DNA of 64,000 bases. Origin: Lachnospiraceae bacterium (lineage in GTDB: Bacteria > Bacillota > Clostridia > Lachnospirales > Lachnospiraceae). The notes below the pieces were generated by a model that was not told where the DNA came from, ran no database searches, and saw nothing but the letters and a program-made list of their open reading frames with translations. Within the stretch, counting starts at the first letter, position 1. Each line of letters begins with the position of its first letter. Shown here one piece after another: positions 9,710 through 17,958 of the stretch. The stretch covers positions 993,672-1,057,671 of the forward strand of contig LR698958.1 in the NCBI GenBank assembly GCA_902381685.1, in the 5' to 3' direction. The position numbers and the translations under genes are program-made.

Positions 9710-9907
9710 TTATATGTCTTTGATTCGGCCATATAAACTAATTAAATATAAACCGCAAAGTCCGATAATTGTATATACTGCTCTCGAAAGGAAAGATAAC
9801 TCCCCAAATAAAAAAGCAACGATGTCGAATTGAAAAATTCCAATTAAAAGCCAGTTAATTGCACCTACAATCACTAAAGTAAGTGCCGTGTTATCAAACC
9901 ATTTCAT
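9710..9907 (-). CDS. DUF378 family small membrane protein (YuzA-like)
   Basis: A 65-residue protein with two transmembrane helices: TALTLVIVGAINWLLIGI and, after FQFDIVAFLFG, a second helix around AVYTIIGLCGLYLI. The GAINWLLIG and D-x-V-x-x-x-F-G pattern is that of DUF378, a family of unknown function in Firmicutes (YuzA in Bacillus). It is transcribed alone, opposite to both flanking operons; an AGGAAG ribosome-binding site precedes the ATG. Confidence 0.85.
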   Translation of the reverse strand: MKWFDNTALTLVIVGAINWLLIGIFQFDIVAFLFGELSFLSRAVYTIIGLCGLYLISLYGRIKDI

Positions 9908-9979
9908 GTAACTTCCTCCTTATTCATGATGTAAGTAGTATGTACGAAAAAACGAAATTTATACACAGAGGATTGAACG

Positions 9980-10924
9980 ATGAAGGAAAAATTTTTATAT
10001 AATAAATATTCTGATTACTTAAAAGAAAGATATGGAGAAAAAGTATATAAACTTCCAATTAATCTGCCGTTAACCTGTCCGAATAGGATAAATGGACATG
10101 GCTGCAGTTTTTGTGCAGATGTAGGAACAGGATTTGAAGCGATGGAGTCCTCCGTCTCAGTTACGGAGCAGTTGGAAAAGACAAAGGAATACATATCAAA
10201 GAGGTATCACGCCAAAAAGTTTATCGCCTATTTTCAAAATTATACAAACACGTATATGCCTTTGGAAATATTTAAAAAATATATATTGGAGGCAGTCAGT
10301 ATTCCGGATATTGTGGAAATATCCATTTCTACAAGACCTGACTGTGTGAGAGAAGATTATCTTCAGTTTTTAAAAGTGATAGAGAAAACATATCATATTT
10401 CCATTCACTTAGAACTGGGGCTTCAGACGGTTAATTACCATACACTTGATTTCATATCAAGAGGGCATGGACTTGCAGAATATATAGATGCTGTCAGGAG
10501 AATACAGAAATACGGATTTTCAATCTGTACACATCTGATTTTAAACCTGCCTCATGATACATTGCGGGATACAATTGAAACTGCAAAGACGATGTCAGCG
10601 CTAGAGATAGATATTGTGAAACTCCATTCACTTTATATTCCAAAAAACACACCATTGTGTGAGGCGTATGAACATGGTACAATTAATTTATGCTCCAAAG
10701 AAGAATATATAGAACGTCTTGCAACGTTTCTTGCTTATTTAAGCCCACAGATTATCGTGGAGAGGTTATTCAGCCGTGTACCCGAAAAAGATGCTGTTTT
10801 TTCAAACTGGAATACGAGTTGGTGGAAATTACAGGACGAGGCGTTAGCTTATATGGAAGAAAAAGAGTATTATCAGGGAAAATTTTGTAATTACTTAAAC
10901 GGAGCGGGACTAAACAGTCTGTAA
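9980..10924 (+). CDS. TIGR01212-family radical SAM protein (YtqA-like)
   Basis: A 314-residue radical SAM protein. The cluster-binding cysteines are in CPNRINGHGCSFC, giving the family's unusual C-x8-C-x2-C spacing rather than the standard CxxxCxxC. Other family segments are ISISTRPDC, ELGLQTVN, and THLILNLPHDTLRDT. Members (Bacillus YtqA, E. coli YhcC) are widespread and poorly characterised; an RNA-modification role has been suggested. It begins the operon running through yggS and sepF. Confidence 0.88.
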   Translation: MKEKFLYNKYSDYLKERYGEKVYKLPINLPLTCPNRINGHGCSFCADVGTGFEAMESSVSVTEQLEKTKEYISKRYHAKKFIAYFQNYTNTYMPLEIFKKYILEAVSIPDIVEISISTRPDCVREDYLQFLKVIEKTYHISIHLELGLQTVNYHTLDFISRGHGLAEYIDAVRRIQKYGFSICTHLILNLPHDTLRDTIETAKTMSALEIDIVKLHSLYIPKNTPLCEAYEHGTINLCSKEEYIERLATFLAYLSPQIIVERLFSRVPEKDAVFSNWNTSWWKLQDEALAYMEEKEYYQGKFCNYLNGAGLNSL

Positions 10925-10940
10925 ACAGGAGGCTTTTATT

Positions 10941-12323
10941 TTGGCAGAAAATAAAAAGATATTAGTTTATCGAAAAAAATGGAAAATGAATATTGGCATT
11001 CTATTGTTCGGCATTATATTTATTTATCTGATTGCCATGATTTTTTCCTATGCGACGAAAGATAAAGTTACCTCATATGAGGTGCATATGGGAAGCATAT
11101 TAAACGATGAAAACTATACGGGAATGGCAATCCGGGAAGAAAAGGTGGTATCTGCTGAGAAGGACGGATATGTAAACTATTACTCCATGGAAAATAAAAA
11201 GATAAAGGCGGGGGCAGGCGTATGTGGGATTTCTCCGGAAAAACTTTCCTTTCAAAAAAGTGATAGTGATACAAATACGGGTAGCGAAACGGAACTGACA
11301 GACGAACAACAGAATTCACTGGGACTTACGGTGCAGGCTTTTACGGATAATTTTACGGAATCCATGTTTGCGGAAGTATATTCTTTTAAAGATTCTGTGA
11401 GAAATGCATTGTCTGATTTTTCATCGCCGGACGGAGAAAATGTTCTGGATACAATGTTGAACGGTCAGCCGGGAAGCAGTTTGTTATATAGTACAGACGA
11501 TGGCGTGATTGCCTATGAAACAGACGGATTTGAGACATTTACGGAAGAACAGGTCACATTAGAAAATTTCAATCGTGAAAAATACTATGCGAAAGAATTA
11601 CATAACAATATGAAAGTTGCTGTCGGAGAACCGATATATAAACTAATTACTTCAGAAGAATGGTCTGTCGTTGTTCCAATCACAGAAAAGACAGCGGAAG
11701 AGTTAAAAGACAGGACGAATATCACTGTGCGCTTTTTAAAAGATAATGAAACGATGGTTGGAAATCTGTCAATTAAAAAGCAGGGTGAACAATATATGGC
11801 GTATATAGGTTTTTCCGGTGGAATGATACGATATGCAGATGAACGTTTCCTTGACTTGGAATTAATTATAACAGATTATACCGGGTTAAAGATTCCAAAA
11901 TCATCGATTGTAAAAAAACCATTTTTTGTCGTACCTACAGAATATGTGATTCAAGGTGGGAACAGCGATGAAAAAGGGGTTTTGAGAAGGGGAAAAGACA
12001 ATCAGAACACAACAGAGTTTGTTCCGATGGATATATATTATACGAAAGATAACCTGGCTTATTTTGATTTGACGGAATTAAATAAGGGGGATATTTTGAT
12101 AAAACCGGATTCAAATATCACTTATGTAGTCGGAGAACAGAAAAAATTAACAGGTGTTTATCAGATTAATAAAGGATATGCGGTATTTAAGCAAATTCAG
12201 ATTCTTTGCGAAAGTAAGGAATACTATATTGTACAGGCGAAAAATGAATTCGGGCTGACGAACTATGACCATATTGCGCTGGATAGCAGCAAGATAAAAG
12301 AAAATGATATTATTACACAGTAG
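10941..12323 (+). CDS. HlyD/membrane-fusion-like single-pass membrane protein of the division cluster
   Basis: A 460-residue protein with a short positive N-terminus, one transmembrane helix (IGILLFGIIFIYLIAMIF) and a large extracytoplasmic part. Residues about 55-85 (NYTGMAIREEKVVSAEKDGYVNYY) look like the lipoyl-like half-motif of membrane-fusion (HlyD) proteins, and a matching second half occurs around YSTDDGVIAYETDGFE; the C-terminal half ends in a beta-rich region. No transporter partner gene is adjacent. Instead it lies directly upstream of yggS, sepF and ylmH, so a role in envelope or division is an inference from context. Start is TTG at 10941, with AGGAGG upstream. Confidence 0.75.
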   Translation: MAENKKILVYRKKWKMNIGILLFGIIFIYLIAMIFSYATKDKVTSYEVHMGSILNDENYTGMAIREEKVVSAEKDGYVNYYSMENKKIKAGAGVCGISPEKLSFQKSDSDTNTGSETELTDEQQNSLGLTVQAFTDNFTESMFAEVYSFKDSVRNALSDFSSPDGENVLDTMLNGQPGSSLLYSTDDGVIAYETDGFETFTEEQVTLENFNREKYYAKELHNNMKVAVGEPIYKLITSEEWSVVVPITEKTAEELKDRTNITVRFLKDNETMVGNLSIKKQGEQYMAYIGFSGGMIRYADERFLDLELIITDYTGLKIPKSSIVKKPFFVVPTEYVIQGGNSDEKGVLRRGKDNQNTTEFVPMDIYYTKDNLAYFDLTELNKGDILIKPDSNITYVVGEQKKLTGVYQINKGYAVFKQIQILCESKEYYIVQAKNEFGLTNYDHIALDSSKIKENDIITQ

Positions 12324-12334
12324 GAGTGAAAAAG

Positions 12335-13009
12335 ATGTTAAAGGACAATCTGAATCATGTTATTGAAAATATTCATAAAAGTTGTAAAAATGAAGTGACT
12401 TTAATTGCAGTGAGCAAAACAAAGCCGGCGGAGATGATACAGGAATTATACGATGCAGGCTGCAGAAACTTTGGAGAAAATAAAGTTCAGGAACTAATTG
12501 ATAAATATGAGATATTGCCTAAAGATATTTGTTGGCATATGATTGGACATTTACAGCGGAATAAAGTGAAATATATTGTAGATAAAGTTTCTCTAATTCA
12601 TTCCGTAGACTCACTTCGCCTTGCCCAAACAATTGAAAAAGAGGCAGAAAAGAAAAATTGTGTTGTCGATATCTTAATTGAAATCAATATGGCAAGAGAG
12701 GAGAGCAAATATGGAATTTATCCGGAAGAACTGGAAGCGCTCCTAAGAGAAATAAGCCATTTATCTCATATCCGTGTAAAAGGATTAATGACAGTTGCAC
12801 CAAATGTAAAAAATCCGGAAGAAAATCGAAAAATTTTCACTGAAATGAAGAAATTATCTGTTGACATTGCAAAGAAAAACATTGATAATATTATTATGAG
12901 CATTCTTTCAATGGGAATGAGCAATGACTATAATATAGCAGTCGAAGAAGGAGCCAACATGGTTCGTGTAGGTACGTCCATTTTCGGTGCGAGAAATTAT
13001 AATATATAA
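12335..13009 (+). CDS. yggS: YggS/YlmE family PLP homeostasis protein
   Basis: A fold-type III PLP-binding protein of 224 residues, thought to keep free pyridoxal phosphate and amino acid pools in balance; no catalytic activity is known. PLP lysine lies in LIAVSKTKP; other marks are FGENKVQEL, WHMIGHLQRNKVKY, and the C-terminal MGMSNDYNIAVEEGANMVR with GTSIFGARNY. The ATG at 12335 is preferred because AGGAG (12322-12326) lies 8 nt upstream; the GTG at 12326 overlaps that site. In Bacillus the homologue YlmE is also next to sepF. Confidence 0.95.
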   Translation: MLKDNLNHVIENIHKSCKNEVTLIAVSKTKPAEMIQELYDAGCRNFGENKVQELIDKYEILPKDICWHMIGHLQRNKVKYIVDKVSLIHSVDSLRLAQTIEKEAEKKNCVVDILIEINMAREESKYGIYPEELEALLREISHLSHIRVKGLMTVAPNVKNPEENRKIFTEMKKLSVDIAKKNIDNIIMSILSMGMSNDYNIAVEEGANMVRVGTSIFGARNYNI

Positions 13010-13037
13010 TAAGCAGACGTAAGGAGAGTATACAACA

Positions 13038-13583
13038 ATGGGTGTTTTAGACAAATTCTTAAATATTATGAAATTAGATGATGATTACGATGAAGAGGAA
13101 GATTTTTTAGGTGAAGAGGAAGAATTTGAAGAGTATGAACCGAAGCCAAAGAAATCTTTATTCAAAAAAGAGAAAGAAGAATATGAAGATTTTGATTTGC
13201 AGGAAGACCACAGAGGAAAATCAACTTCCGTAGCGGGCAATTCCAATAACAAGGTAACTCCGATGCGCCAGCCAAATGCAAAGAGAAGCGCAAGTATGGA
13301 AGTATGTGTAATTAAGCCTACTGCAGTGGACGATGCAAGAGAAATCACGGAGACTTTATTAAGCGGACGAACTGTCATTTTGAACTTGGAAGGAATTGAC
13401 TTGGAGATTGCACAGCGCATCATTGACTTTACATCAGGTGCTACATATGCCATTAGCGGTAATTTACAGAAGATTTCAAATTACATTTTCTTAGTGACTC
13501 CTACAAATGTAGAGATTTCAGGGGATTTACAGGACTTATTAAATACGTCTTTTGATGTACCATCAATTCGGACAAGATTTTAA
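13038..13583 (+). CDS. sepF: Cell division protein SepF
   Basis: A 181-residue FtsZ-binding membrane anchor. It has the N-terminal amphipathic helix (MGVLDKFLNIMKL), a long acidic and lysine-rich linker (residues 14-85), and the C-terminal SepF domain (about 90-175: VIKPTAVDDAREI, NLEGIDLEIAQRIIDFTSG, GNLQKISNYIFLVTP). It sits in the same yggS-sepF-ylmH order as in Bacillus, but ylmG/yggT is missing here. An AAGGAGAG site precedes the ATG. Confidence 0.96.
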   Translation: MGVLDKFLNIMKLDDDYDEEEDFLGEEEEFEEYEPKPKKSLFKKEKEEYEDFDLQEDHRGKSTSVAGNSNNKVTPMRQPNAKRSASMEVCVIKPTAVDDAREITETLLSGRTVILNLEGIDLEIAQRIIDFTSGATYAISGNLQKISNYIFLVTPTNVEISGDLQDLLNTSFDVPSIRTRF

Positions 13584-13593
13584 GGACAGTAAT

Positions 13594-14349
13594 ATGCAGA
13601 AAGAAGAGATTGTACTACAGAAAAGATTATTGGAATTGTCAAGAGTGGCATACCAGAAGGGGATTGTTACCTATTCCGATTTTTTAAATCTCAATGAATT
13701 GAATATTTTACACACAACGCCTAAGAATGAGTTTTTTACTCAGTACGAAACTTTCGGAGGATACAGTGATTCAGAGCGTCAGATGGTTGCTTTTCTACCT
13801 GATGCTCTTTATTATGCACATTTTTATCCGATAAAAGTTTTGAAAATATCTCCTTTGCAAAAGAAATTCGCGGAGTCACTATCGCATAGAGATTACTTGG
13901 GCGCTATATTGAACTTAGGGATTGATCGGTGTAAATTAGGAGACATTTTACTGATAGATGGAGATGCGTATCTTTTTGTTCAGGAATCATTGGCGGACTT
14001 TATCTGCCGGAATCTGACAAGAATACGGCATACTTCCGTGTATGTGGAAGTCGAAGACGAACAGACATTTTCTTATACTCCTGCCATTGAAGAGATTAAA
14101 GGAACAGTGGCATCTGTACGTCTGGATAGTCTGCTTTCCCTTGTTTTTCCGGCATCGCGCAGTAAACTGGTGCCTTTGATTGAAGGAGGCAGAGTTTTCG
14201 TGAATGGAAAATTAATCACGACAAACAGTTATAATGTAAAAGAAAATGATATTGTGTCTGTGAGAAAATTGGGACGGTTCAGATATAAAGGGGTTCTTTC
14301 CCAGACAAAAAAAGGGCGCTATTATGTCCTATTAGAAAAATATATATAA
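13594..14349 (+). CDS. ylmH: YlmH family S4-domain RNA-binding protein
   Basis: A 251-residue protein with an N-terminal YlmH domain and a C-terminal S4 RNA-binding domain (VRLDSLLSLVFPASRSKLVP, then GGRVFVNGKLITTNSYNVKENDIVSVRKLGRF). The ATG at 13594 follows AAGGAC; an upstream in-frame start at 13552 would overlap sepF by 32 nt and is less likely. YlmH homologues sit in division clusters of many Gram-positives; recent work on the family points to rescue of stalled 50S ribosomes, similar to RqcH-pathway factors. Confidence 0.9.
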   Translation: MQKEEIVLQKRLLELSRVAYQKGIVTYSDFLNLNELNILHTTPKNEFFTQYETFGGYSDSERQMVAFLPDALYYAHFYPIKVLKISPLQKKFAESLSHRDYLGAILNLGIDRCKLGDILLIDGDAYLFVQESLADFICRNLTRIRHTSVYVEVEDEQTFSYTPAIEEIKGTVASVRLDSLLSLVFPASRSKLVPLIEGGRVFVNGKLITTNSYNVKENDIVSVRKLGRFRYKGVLSQTKKGRYYVLLEKYI

Positions 14350-14364
14350 CAGAAGGAGAATTAC

Positions 14365-14892
14365 ATGAAGAAAGAAAGAATAAAATATTATGCATGTGCA
14401 GTATTAGCAGTGATTGCAGGTATCGTTTTTGACCAATATACAAAGTTTCTGGCGGTGGAGCATTTAAAGGGACAGCAGCCTTTTGTCCTTATTAAAAATG
14501 TCTTTGAATTAAATTATTTAGAAAACAGAGGTGCGGCATTTGGTATGTTACAGAACCAAAAAGCCTTTTTTATTTTCAGTTTTGTGCTAATTATTGCGGC
14601 TGTGCTGTATTTGTATGTGAAACTTCCGCTGGAAAAACGTTTTTTGCCTTTGCACATTTGTAGTATACTCATTGTCGCAGGGGCGGTAGGAAATATGATA
14701 GACAGATTGAAGTTGGGATATGTTGTCGATTTTTTCTATTTTAAACTAATTGACTTTCCGATTTTCAATGTGGCAGATATTTTTGTTGTAGTAAGCGTGA
14801 TTTTGCTTGCCATACTTGTTCTGTTTGTCTATAAAGACGAGGAAATCAATCAGATTTTTAGTTTTAGAGTAAATGGAAGAGGAATGAAATAA
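14365..14892 (+). CDS. lspA: Lipoprotein signal peptidase (signal peptidase II)
   Basis: A 175-residue aspartyl membrane protease with four transmembrane segments that cleaves prolipoproteins at the lipobox. Family signatures are DQYTKFL near the N-terminus, LNYLENRGAAFGML, and the two catalytic-aspartate motifs VGNMIDR and FPIFNVADIFV. It is followed 1 nt later by the rluD-like gene, the same lspA-rluD pairing as in Bacillus. A likely client encoded here is the D,D-carboxypeptidase lipoprotein at 8706. Confidence 0.96.
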   Translation: MKKERIKYYACAVLAVIAGIVFDQYTKFLAVEHLKGQQPFVLIKNVFELNYLENRGAAFGMLQNQKAFFIFSFVLIIAAVLYLYVKLPLEKRFLPLHICSILIVAGAVGNMIDRLKLGYVVDFFYFKLIDFPIFNVADIFVVVSVILLAILVLFVYKDEEINQIFSFRVNGRGMK

Positions 14893-14893
14893 T

Positions 14894-15817
14894 ATGCAGG
14901 AAGAACAGTTTATAATAAATCAGGAAGAAAATGGAATGAGAATTGATGTATTTCTCTCCAAAAAGATGGATAATGTTTCCCGATCCTATATTCAAAAACT
15001 CATTAAGGAAAAAGAAATTTCTGTAAATGGAATGGCTGTTAAGGCAAATTATAAGGTATCTGCAAATGATATAGTACAATTGACGATTCCGGATCTGTCT
15101 GAACCGGATATTTTACCCGAAAATATCCCTTTGGATATTTTATATGAAGATGCCGATATTCTGATTGTAAATAAGCCGAAAGGAATGGTCGTACACCCTT
15201 CTCCAAGCCATTATACAGGCACATTGGTAAATGCGCTAATGTATTATTGTAAAGACGATTTATCGGGTATTAACGGGGTTATGCGGCCGGGAATCGTACA
15301 TCGGATAGATATGGACACAACAGGTTCGCTTCTTGTCTGTAAAAATGACTTTGCTCATCAAAAACTAGCCGAAGATTTGAAGGTGCATAACATAAAACGG
15401 ATTTATCACGCCATTGTACACGGAGTTATAAAAGAAGATGAGGGAACGGTTGAAGGGCCAATCGGAAGACACCCGATTGACAGAAAGAAGATGAGTATCA
15501 ACTATAAAAATGGAAAACCTGCAGTCACTCACTATAGAGTGTTAAAAAGGTTTTCCAACTATACTTATATAGAATGTCAACTGGAAACGGGAAGAACACA
15601 CCAAATTCGGGTTCACATGGCAAGTATACATCATGCACTTGTAGGTGATACAGTGTATGGTCCTGCAAAATCACCGTTTCATTTGCAGGGGCAGACATTG
15701 CATGCAAAAATTTTAGGGATTCATCACCCAAGAACAAATGAATATTTGGAAATAGACGCGCCTCTTCCGGAATATTTTACGGATTTGTTAGAAAAATTGG
15801 AAAGAATGTCGAAGTAA
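14894..15817 (+). CDS. RluA/RluD-family 23S rRNA pseudouridine synthase
   Basis: A 307-residue enzyme with an N-terminal S4 domain (RIDVFLSKKMDNVSRSYIQKLI) and a pseudouridine synthase domain. The catalytic Asp lies in HRIDMDTTG; further family motifs are VNKPKGMVVHPS, LETGRTHQIRVHMA and HPLVGD-like HALVGDTVYG. Bacillus YlyB occupies the same place beside lspA. Probable targets are helix 69 uridines of 23S rRNA (RluD type), an inference from homology. Confidence 0.93.
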   Translation: MQEEQFIINQEENGMRIDVFLSKKMDNVSRSYIQKLIKEKEISVNGMAVKANYKVSANDIVQLTIPDLSEPDILPENIPLDILYEDADILIVNKPKGMVVHPSPSHYTGTLVNALMYYCKDDLSGINGVMRPGIVHRIDMDTTGSLLVCKNDFAHQKLAEDLKVHNIKRIYHAIVHGVIKEDEGTVEGPIGRHPIDRKKMSINYKNGKPAVTHYRVLKRFSNYTYIECQLETGRTHQIRVHMASIHHALVGDTVYGPAKSPFHLQGQTLHAKILGIHHPRTNEYLEIDAPLPEYFTDLLEKLERMSK

Positions 15818-15854
15818 TTTTTCAGAATATATGTACTTTCACGCAAAAATATTG

Positions 15855-15860
15855 TATAAT
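15855..15860 (+). promoter_or_regulatory. Possible -10 element (TATAAT) before the cytidylate-kinase-like gene
   Basis: A perfect TATAAT lies 55 nt upstream of the ATG at 15915. No convincing -35 is visible at 16-18 nt, so this is a weak promoter call. The gap after the rluD-like gene contains no clear terminator. Confidence 0.4.
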
Positions 15861-15914
15861 ATTAATAACATTATTTACAATGTATTTATGATTTGCGTAA
15901 GGAGCGTGACTGGT

Positions 15915-16559
15915 ATGAAGGAAATGGATACAATTATTACGATAGGACGGCAATTTGGAAGTGGCGGACGTGAAATTGGCAATTTGCTGGCGGAAGACTT
16001 ACATGTAAAATTGTATGACAAAGAGATGCTGGCAATTGCAGCAAAAGAAAGTGGAATTTGTGAGGAACTTTTTGAGACACACGATGAAAAACCGACAAAC
16101 AGTTTCCTATATTCACTTGTGATGGATACATATTCAATGGGATATTCTCAAAATGCTTTTTTAGATATGCCGATTAACCACAAAATTTTTCTGGCACAGT
16201 TTGATGCCATCAAGAAGATTGCAAATCAGGGACCTTGTATTTTGGTAGGAAGGTGTGCGGATTATGCTTTGGAATCCTACAAAAACAGAGTGAGTGTATT
16301 TATTCATGCAGATTTATCTGCCCGTATTAAGAGAATTGCCCGTCTTTATGATTTGACAGATGCAAAAGCAAAAGATTTAATTATAAAGACAGATAAGAAG
16401 AGAGCAAGTTATTATAACTATTACAGCAATAAGAAATGGGCTGATGCTGAGAGTTATGACTTGTGTTTGGATAGTTCTAAATTGGGGGTAAGAGGAACTG
16501 CAGATGCAATTTTGTCTTACATTGAAGTAAAGAATAATGTTAAAGATATAAAACTTTAA
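15915..16559 (+). CDS. Cytidylate kinase-like family protein
   Basis: A 214-residue P-loop protein of the cytidylate-kinase-like family, distinct from true Cmk. The P-loop region is ITIGRQFGSGGREIGNLLAEDL, which gives the characteristic RxFGSGGREIG. The LID-like arginines lie in RIKRIARLYDL, and the C-terminal YNYYSNKKWADAESYDLCLDSSKLG is typical of these proteins. The substrate is not established. The ATG at 15915, with AAGGAG ending 10 nt upstream, is preferred over more upstream starts. A strong terminator follows. Confidence 0.85.
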   Translation: MKEMDTIITIGRQFGSGGREIGNLLAEDLHVKLYDKEMLAIAAKESGICEELFETHDEKPTNSFLYSLVMDTYSMGYSQNAFLDMPINHKIFLAQFDAIKKIANQGPCILVGRCADYALESYKNRVSVFIHADLSARIKRIARLYDLTDAKAKDLIIKTDKKRASYYNYYSNKKWADAESYDLCLDSSKLGVRGTADAILSYIEVKNNVKDIKL

Positions 16560-16565
16560 AAAGGA

Positions 16566-16608
16566 AATTCCCTTTCTCCAACACTTGATGGAGAGAGGGA
16601 ATTTTTTT
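16566..16608 (+). terminator. Rho-independent terminator
   Basis: A 15-bp stem (16566-16580 with 16589-16603, one G-U pair) with an 8-nt loop is followed by a T run. It closes the plus-strand block and lies just beyond the end of the convergent ttcA. Confidence 0.92.
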
Positions 16609-17341
16609 ATCGTGTATGTAATGTTCTTTCAGGCCAGCCGGCAATATCTCCATTTAAAATGGCGGTAAACATTCTTTCTTTTGCTCCGTTATGCTCAGTG
16701 TTTAACTGTTTCACAAGTTCTTTAGCGTATTGTCGCTTTGTATGGCCGTCCACGGAACATTTGTTTTTTACTACAGGTAAATTATATTTATTTTTGAAAC
16801 CGATTACATCTGCCTCATCGACGAACATCATCGGACGAATTACCGTCAAATCCATACGATCTAAGTAAGTCTTTGGAGAGAAAGAGTGAAAACGTCCTTC
16901 AAAAATCAGTGAGAGAAGCATTGTTTCTATAATATCATCTTTATGATGTGCATATGCCACTTTATTGCAGCCCATTTCTTTAACCGCTTCATTTAATGCT
17001 CCTTTTCGCATTTTAGCGCAGAGAGAGCAGGGATTGGATTCTTTCCGTTCCTCAAATAAAATACGTCCGATGTCCGTTTTTACAATCTTATATGGCACAT
17101 CTAATTCGCGGCAAAGATTTTCTACGGGCGTCAGGTCAAAATCGCTGTATCCTAAGTCAACAGTGATGGCGCTCAATTCAAATTTCTTTGGATAAAATCT
17201 CTTCAGACCGTGGAGGGCATAGAGGAGAGTGAGACTATCTTTTCCTCCTGAAATACCTACAGCAATATGATCACCTTCCTGAATCATATTATATTCATCT
17301 ATTGCTTTTCGTGTAAAACTAAATAATTGTTGTAATTTCAT
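16607..17341 (-). CDS. ttcA: TtcA-type tRNA 2-thiocytidine synthetase / PP-loop ATPase
   Basis: A 244-residue PP-loop ATPase. The pyrophosphate loop is GISGGKDSLTLL, and the iron-sulfur ligands are CSLC (in ESNPCSLCAKMR) plus a C-terminal cysteine in VKNKCSVDG. TtcA activates and thiolates C32 of certain tRNAs using a 4Fe-4S cluster. HHKDDIIETMLLSLIFEGR matches the family. TtcA-like proteins in clostridia can have other sulfur-transfer targets, so exact substrate is inferred. It is transcribed divergently from dtd. Confidence 0.85.
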   Translation of the reverse strand: MKLQQLFSFTRKAIDEYNMIQEGDHIAVGISGGKDSLTLLYALHGLKRFYPKKFELSAITVDLGYSDFDLTPVENLCRELDVPYKIVKTDIGRILFEERKESNPCSLCAKMRKGALNEAVKEMGCNKVAYAHHKDDIIETMLLSLIFEGRFHSFSPKTYLDRMDLTVIRPMMFVDEADVIGFKNKYNLPVVKNKCSVDGHTKRQYAKELVKQLNTEHNGAKERMFTAILNGDIAGWPERTLHTR

Positions 17342-17391
17342 TTTGTTTATTCCTTTCCTGCTTTTTAGAAAATATTTTGCAAAACGTCTTG

Positions 17392-17442
17392 ATTATAGTA
17401 TCTTATTTTTACTTGAAATACAAGTAGATATAGTGATATGAT
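17392..17442. promoter_or_regulatory. Divergent ttcA/dtd promoter region with a small dyad
   Basis: For dtd (plus), TTGAAA (17413-17418) and an extended -10 TGA-TATGAT (17434-17442) are 18 nt apart. For ttcA (minus), TATAAT lies at 17397-17392 with no clear -35. A 6-bp inverted repeat, TACTTG and CAAGTA (17410-17426), covers the dtd -35 and could be an operator. Confidence 0.55.
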
Positions 17443-17476
17443 AGCGTTAATTGATAAAAAATAGGAGGAAATACAA

Positions 17477-17923
17477 ATGAAATTTGTTATTCAGAGAGTT
17501 ACGGAGGCTTCTGTTTCCGTCGAGGGTGAAGTAATTGGAAAGATTGGGAAAGGATTTCTTGTTCTGATTGGTGTAGGAGAGTCAGATACAAAGGAAATCG
17601 CAGATAAATTAGTGAAAAAGTTGGTAGGTTTACGCATTTTTGAAGATGAAAACGGAAAAACAAACCTTGCTTTAAAAGATGTGGACGGAGAACTTCTTCT
17701 TATCTCACAATTTACACTCTATGCCAACTGTAAAAAAGGCTATCGCCCAAGTTTTACGGAAGCGGGAGCGCCGGATAAGGCAAATGAACTTTACGAATAT
17801 ATTATAGAAGAATGCAGGAAAGCAGTGCCATCTGTTCAGAAAGGACAATTTGGCGCCGATATGAAAGTTTCTCTTATAAATGACGGACCATTTACAATTC
17901 TTTTGGATTCAGAACAATTATAG
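17477..17923 (+). CDS. dtd: D-aminoacyl-tRNA deacylase
   Basis: A 148-residue homodimeric proofreading enzyme that hydrolyses D-aminoacyl-tRNA (and Gly-tRNA-Ala). The two signature motifs are present: [17 protein letters not shown] and the cross-subunit Gly-cis-Pro in [11 protein letters not shown]. The N-terminus [15 protein letters not shown] is canonical. AGGAGG precedes the ATG. It is monocistronic, with a hairpin just after the stop. Confidence 0.97.
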   Translation: MKFVIQRVTEASVSVEGEVIGKIGKGFLVLIGVGESDTKEIADKLVKKLVGLRIFEDENGKTNLALKDVDGELLLISQFTLYANCKKGYRPSFTEAGAPDKANELYEYIIEECRKAVPSVQKGQFGADMKVSLINDGPFTILLDSEQL

Positions 17924-17958
17924 ATAGAAAGGGGCGCCTTGAAGGTGTCCCTTTCTAT
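17924..17958. terminator. Hairpin between convergent dtd and recombinase genes
   Basis: A 15-bp stem (17924-17938 with 17944-17958, two G-U pairs) has a 5-nt loop. There is no long T run on either side, so it may act as a weak bidirectional terminator or an mRNA-stabilising hairpin. Confidence 0.65.
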
